From Fidelibacterota bacterium UBA1611 (lineage in GTDB: Bacteria > Fidelibacterota > Marinisomatia > Marinisomatales > UBA1611): a stretch of DNA of 8,215 nt. Positions within the stretch are counted from its first letter, which is position 1. Each line of letters starts with the position of its first letter. The notes beneath the pieces were generated by a model, which had not been told where the DNA came from, made no database searches, and worked only from the letters and a program-made list of their open reading frames with translations. The DNA is taken from contig DCMX01000021.1 of the NCBI GenBank assembly GCA_002321855.1, positions 1 to 8,215 of the forward strand, given 5' to 3'. Shown in pieces: positions 7,171 to 8,215 of this stretch. The translations under genes and the position numbers were made by a program.

Positions 7171-8215
7171 ATGGATACCGATTCTAATTCGGGGTCTCGT
7201 CTTGCTATATTTATAGAAAATCCACCTAAGGCCTTATGGTCTTTGGCCATTCCGATAATGTTTGGAATGGGGATTCACACTCTCTATAACCTGGTAGATA
7301 TGATATTCATTGGCCGCCTTAGCGGAGATGCTATTACCAGTGTGGCATTTAATATGCCGCTTTTTTTCCTGATGCTTGGACTTACAATGGGATTAGGTAC
7401 CGGTGTTACAGCATCCATTGCAAGATTCATCGGAGAGGGAAATAAATCCAGCGCGGATAATGCTGCAGAGCATGCCCTTGTGATGGGAGCCATCATCAGC
7501 CTGATATTTACATCGCTTGGATTTGCATATGGTCAAGAGATTTTACGATATCTGGGGGCTGAAGGGGTAATTCTTGAATTGAGTTGGGATTACCTGTATG
7601 TGATATGTGCTGGCCTACCCTTCATGGTTTTTTCCGCATTCTTCCGCTCAATTTTGGCAGGAGAAGGGGATATGAAGTTTCCCATGATGGTTGCTGCACT
7701 GGGAACCATTTTAAATATTCTTTTGGATCCTCTTTTTATCTTCGAATTGGATCAGCTTGGTAGTATCGGATTTGGTCTCGGTGTCAAAGGAGCAGCTATC
7801 GCAACTGTTATCAGTCAGGCGACAGTATTTGTAATATTTATTTTTATGCTTTTTATAAAGGAACATGCCTATATAACATTTCGATTACAGTATTTTTCAC
7901 CATCAAGATTTATTTTATGGGATATCATTAAGATTGGAATTCCTGCATCATTATCCATGGTCATCATGGCAGTAGGACAGGGTGTGTTTAACAGGATACT
8001 GATCCATTATTCATCCCAGACGGTTGCAGCATACCAGGTAGCGGGGCGCTTGGATATGCTCATATTCCTTCCCATCTTTGCAATTGCAGGTGCAATGACG
8101 ACACTGGTAGGAATGTTTTATGGAGCAAAAAAGATTGGGCATCTTAGATCCATTGTCAGGTATGGGGTATCTCGCGTTTTTATTATTACTATAGCTTCAT
8201 CGGCATTCGTATATG
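7171..8215 (+). CDS. MATE-family efflux transporter (3' end outside window)
   Basis: The frame is open from the ATG to the window edge, with 348 codons visible of the roughly 440-470 expected for the family. The protein begins with a short polar tail and NPPKALWSLAIPIMFG, then a first membrane helix ending in the family-typical DMIFIGRLSGD (GRLSGD at 48-53). A helix rich in Gly and Thr follows (LGLTMGLGTGVTASIAR), then FRSILAGEGDMKFP, NILLDPLFIF and, opening the second half, IIKIGIPASLSM. These are standard MATE landmarks. MATE proteins in the inner membrane export cationic drugs, dyes or metabolites in exchange for Na+ or H+. The substrate here is not known. The gene follows the SLC13-type permease by 89 bp on the same strand and may or may not share its transcript. 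No frameshift or internal stop is seen up to the edge. Confidence 0.92.
   Translation, partial: MDTDSNSGSRLAIFIENPPKALWSLAIPIMFGMGIHTLYNLVDMIFIGRLSGDAITSVAFNMPLFFLMLGLTMGLGTGVTASIARFIGEGNKSSADNAAEHALVMGAIISLIFTSLGFAYGQEILRYLGAEGVILELSWDYLYVICAGLPFMVFSAFFRSILAGEGDMKFPMMVAALGTILNILLDPLFIFELDQLGSIGFGLGVKGAAIATVISQATVFVIFIFMLFIKEHAYITFRLQYFSPSRFILWDIIKIGIPASLSMVIMAVGQGVFNRILIHYSSQTVAAYQVAGRLDMLIFLPIFAIAGAMTTLVGMFYGAKKIGHLRSIVRYGVSRVFIITIASSAFVY

Overview
The window is an AT-rich bacterial chromosome segment carrying five protein-coding genes. There are no RNA genes, insertion sequences or CRISPR repeats that I can see. Canonical start and stop codons, a 4-base ATGA gene overlap, short intergenic gaps and a GAF/HD-GYP signalling protein all point to a bacterium. 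Shine-Dalgarno sequences are weak or absent in front of most genes, which would suit some lineages near Bacteroidetes or other marine groups. The sequence alone does not fix the taxon.

Layout. Positions 1-3185 are one uninterrupted minus-strand reading frame that runs off the left edge (1061 codons visible). It encodes an AMP-forming acyl-CoA synthetase-like enzyme followed by at least 400 further residues that I do not recognise. A 135-bp divergent spacer (3186-3320) separates it from a plus-strand run: a GAF + HD-GYP protein, predicted to be a cyclic-di-GMP phosphodiesterase (3321-4925); a small unrecognised protein whose start overlaps the previous stop (4922-5239); an SLC13/DASS-type permease with two internal TrkA-C/RCK_C domains (5288-7081); and a MATE-family transporter cut off by the right edge (from 7171).

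How the genes may fit together. The HD-GYP gene and the 105-residue protein are almost certainly translated together and are the best candidate for a functional pair, with the small protein a possible partner or regulator. The two transporters follow in the same direction after gaps of 48 and 89 bp, so co-transcription is possible but not shown. The acyl-CoA synthetase is divergent and may share only the promoter region. I see no decisive sign of a wholly new system. The least explained parts are the long C-terminal extension of the acyl-CoA synthetase-like protein, the small HD-GYP neighbour, and the roughly 108-residue insertion inside the HD-GYP domain.
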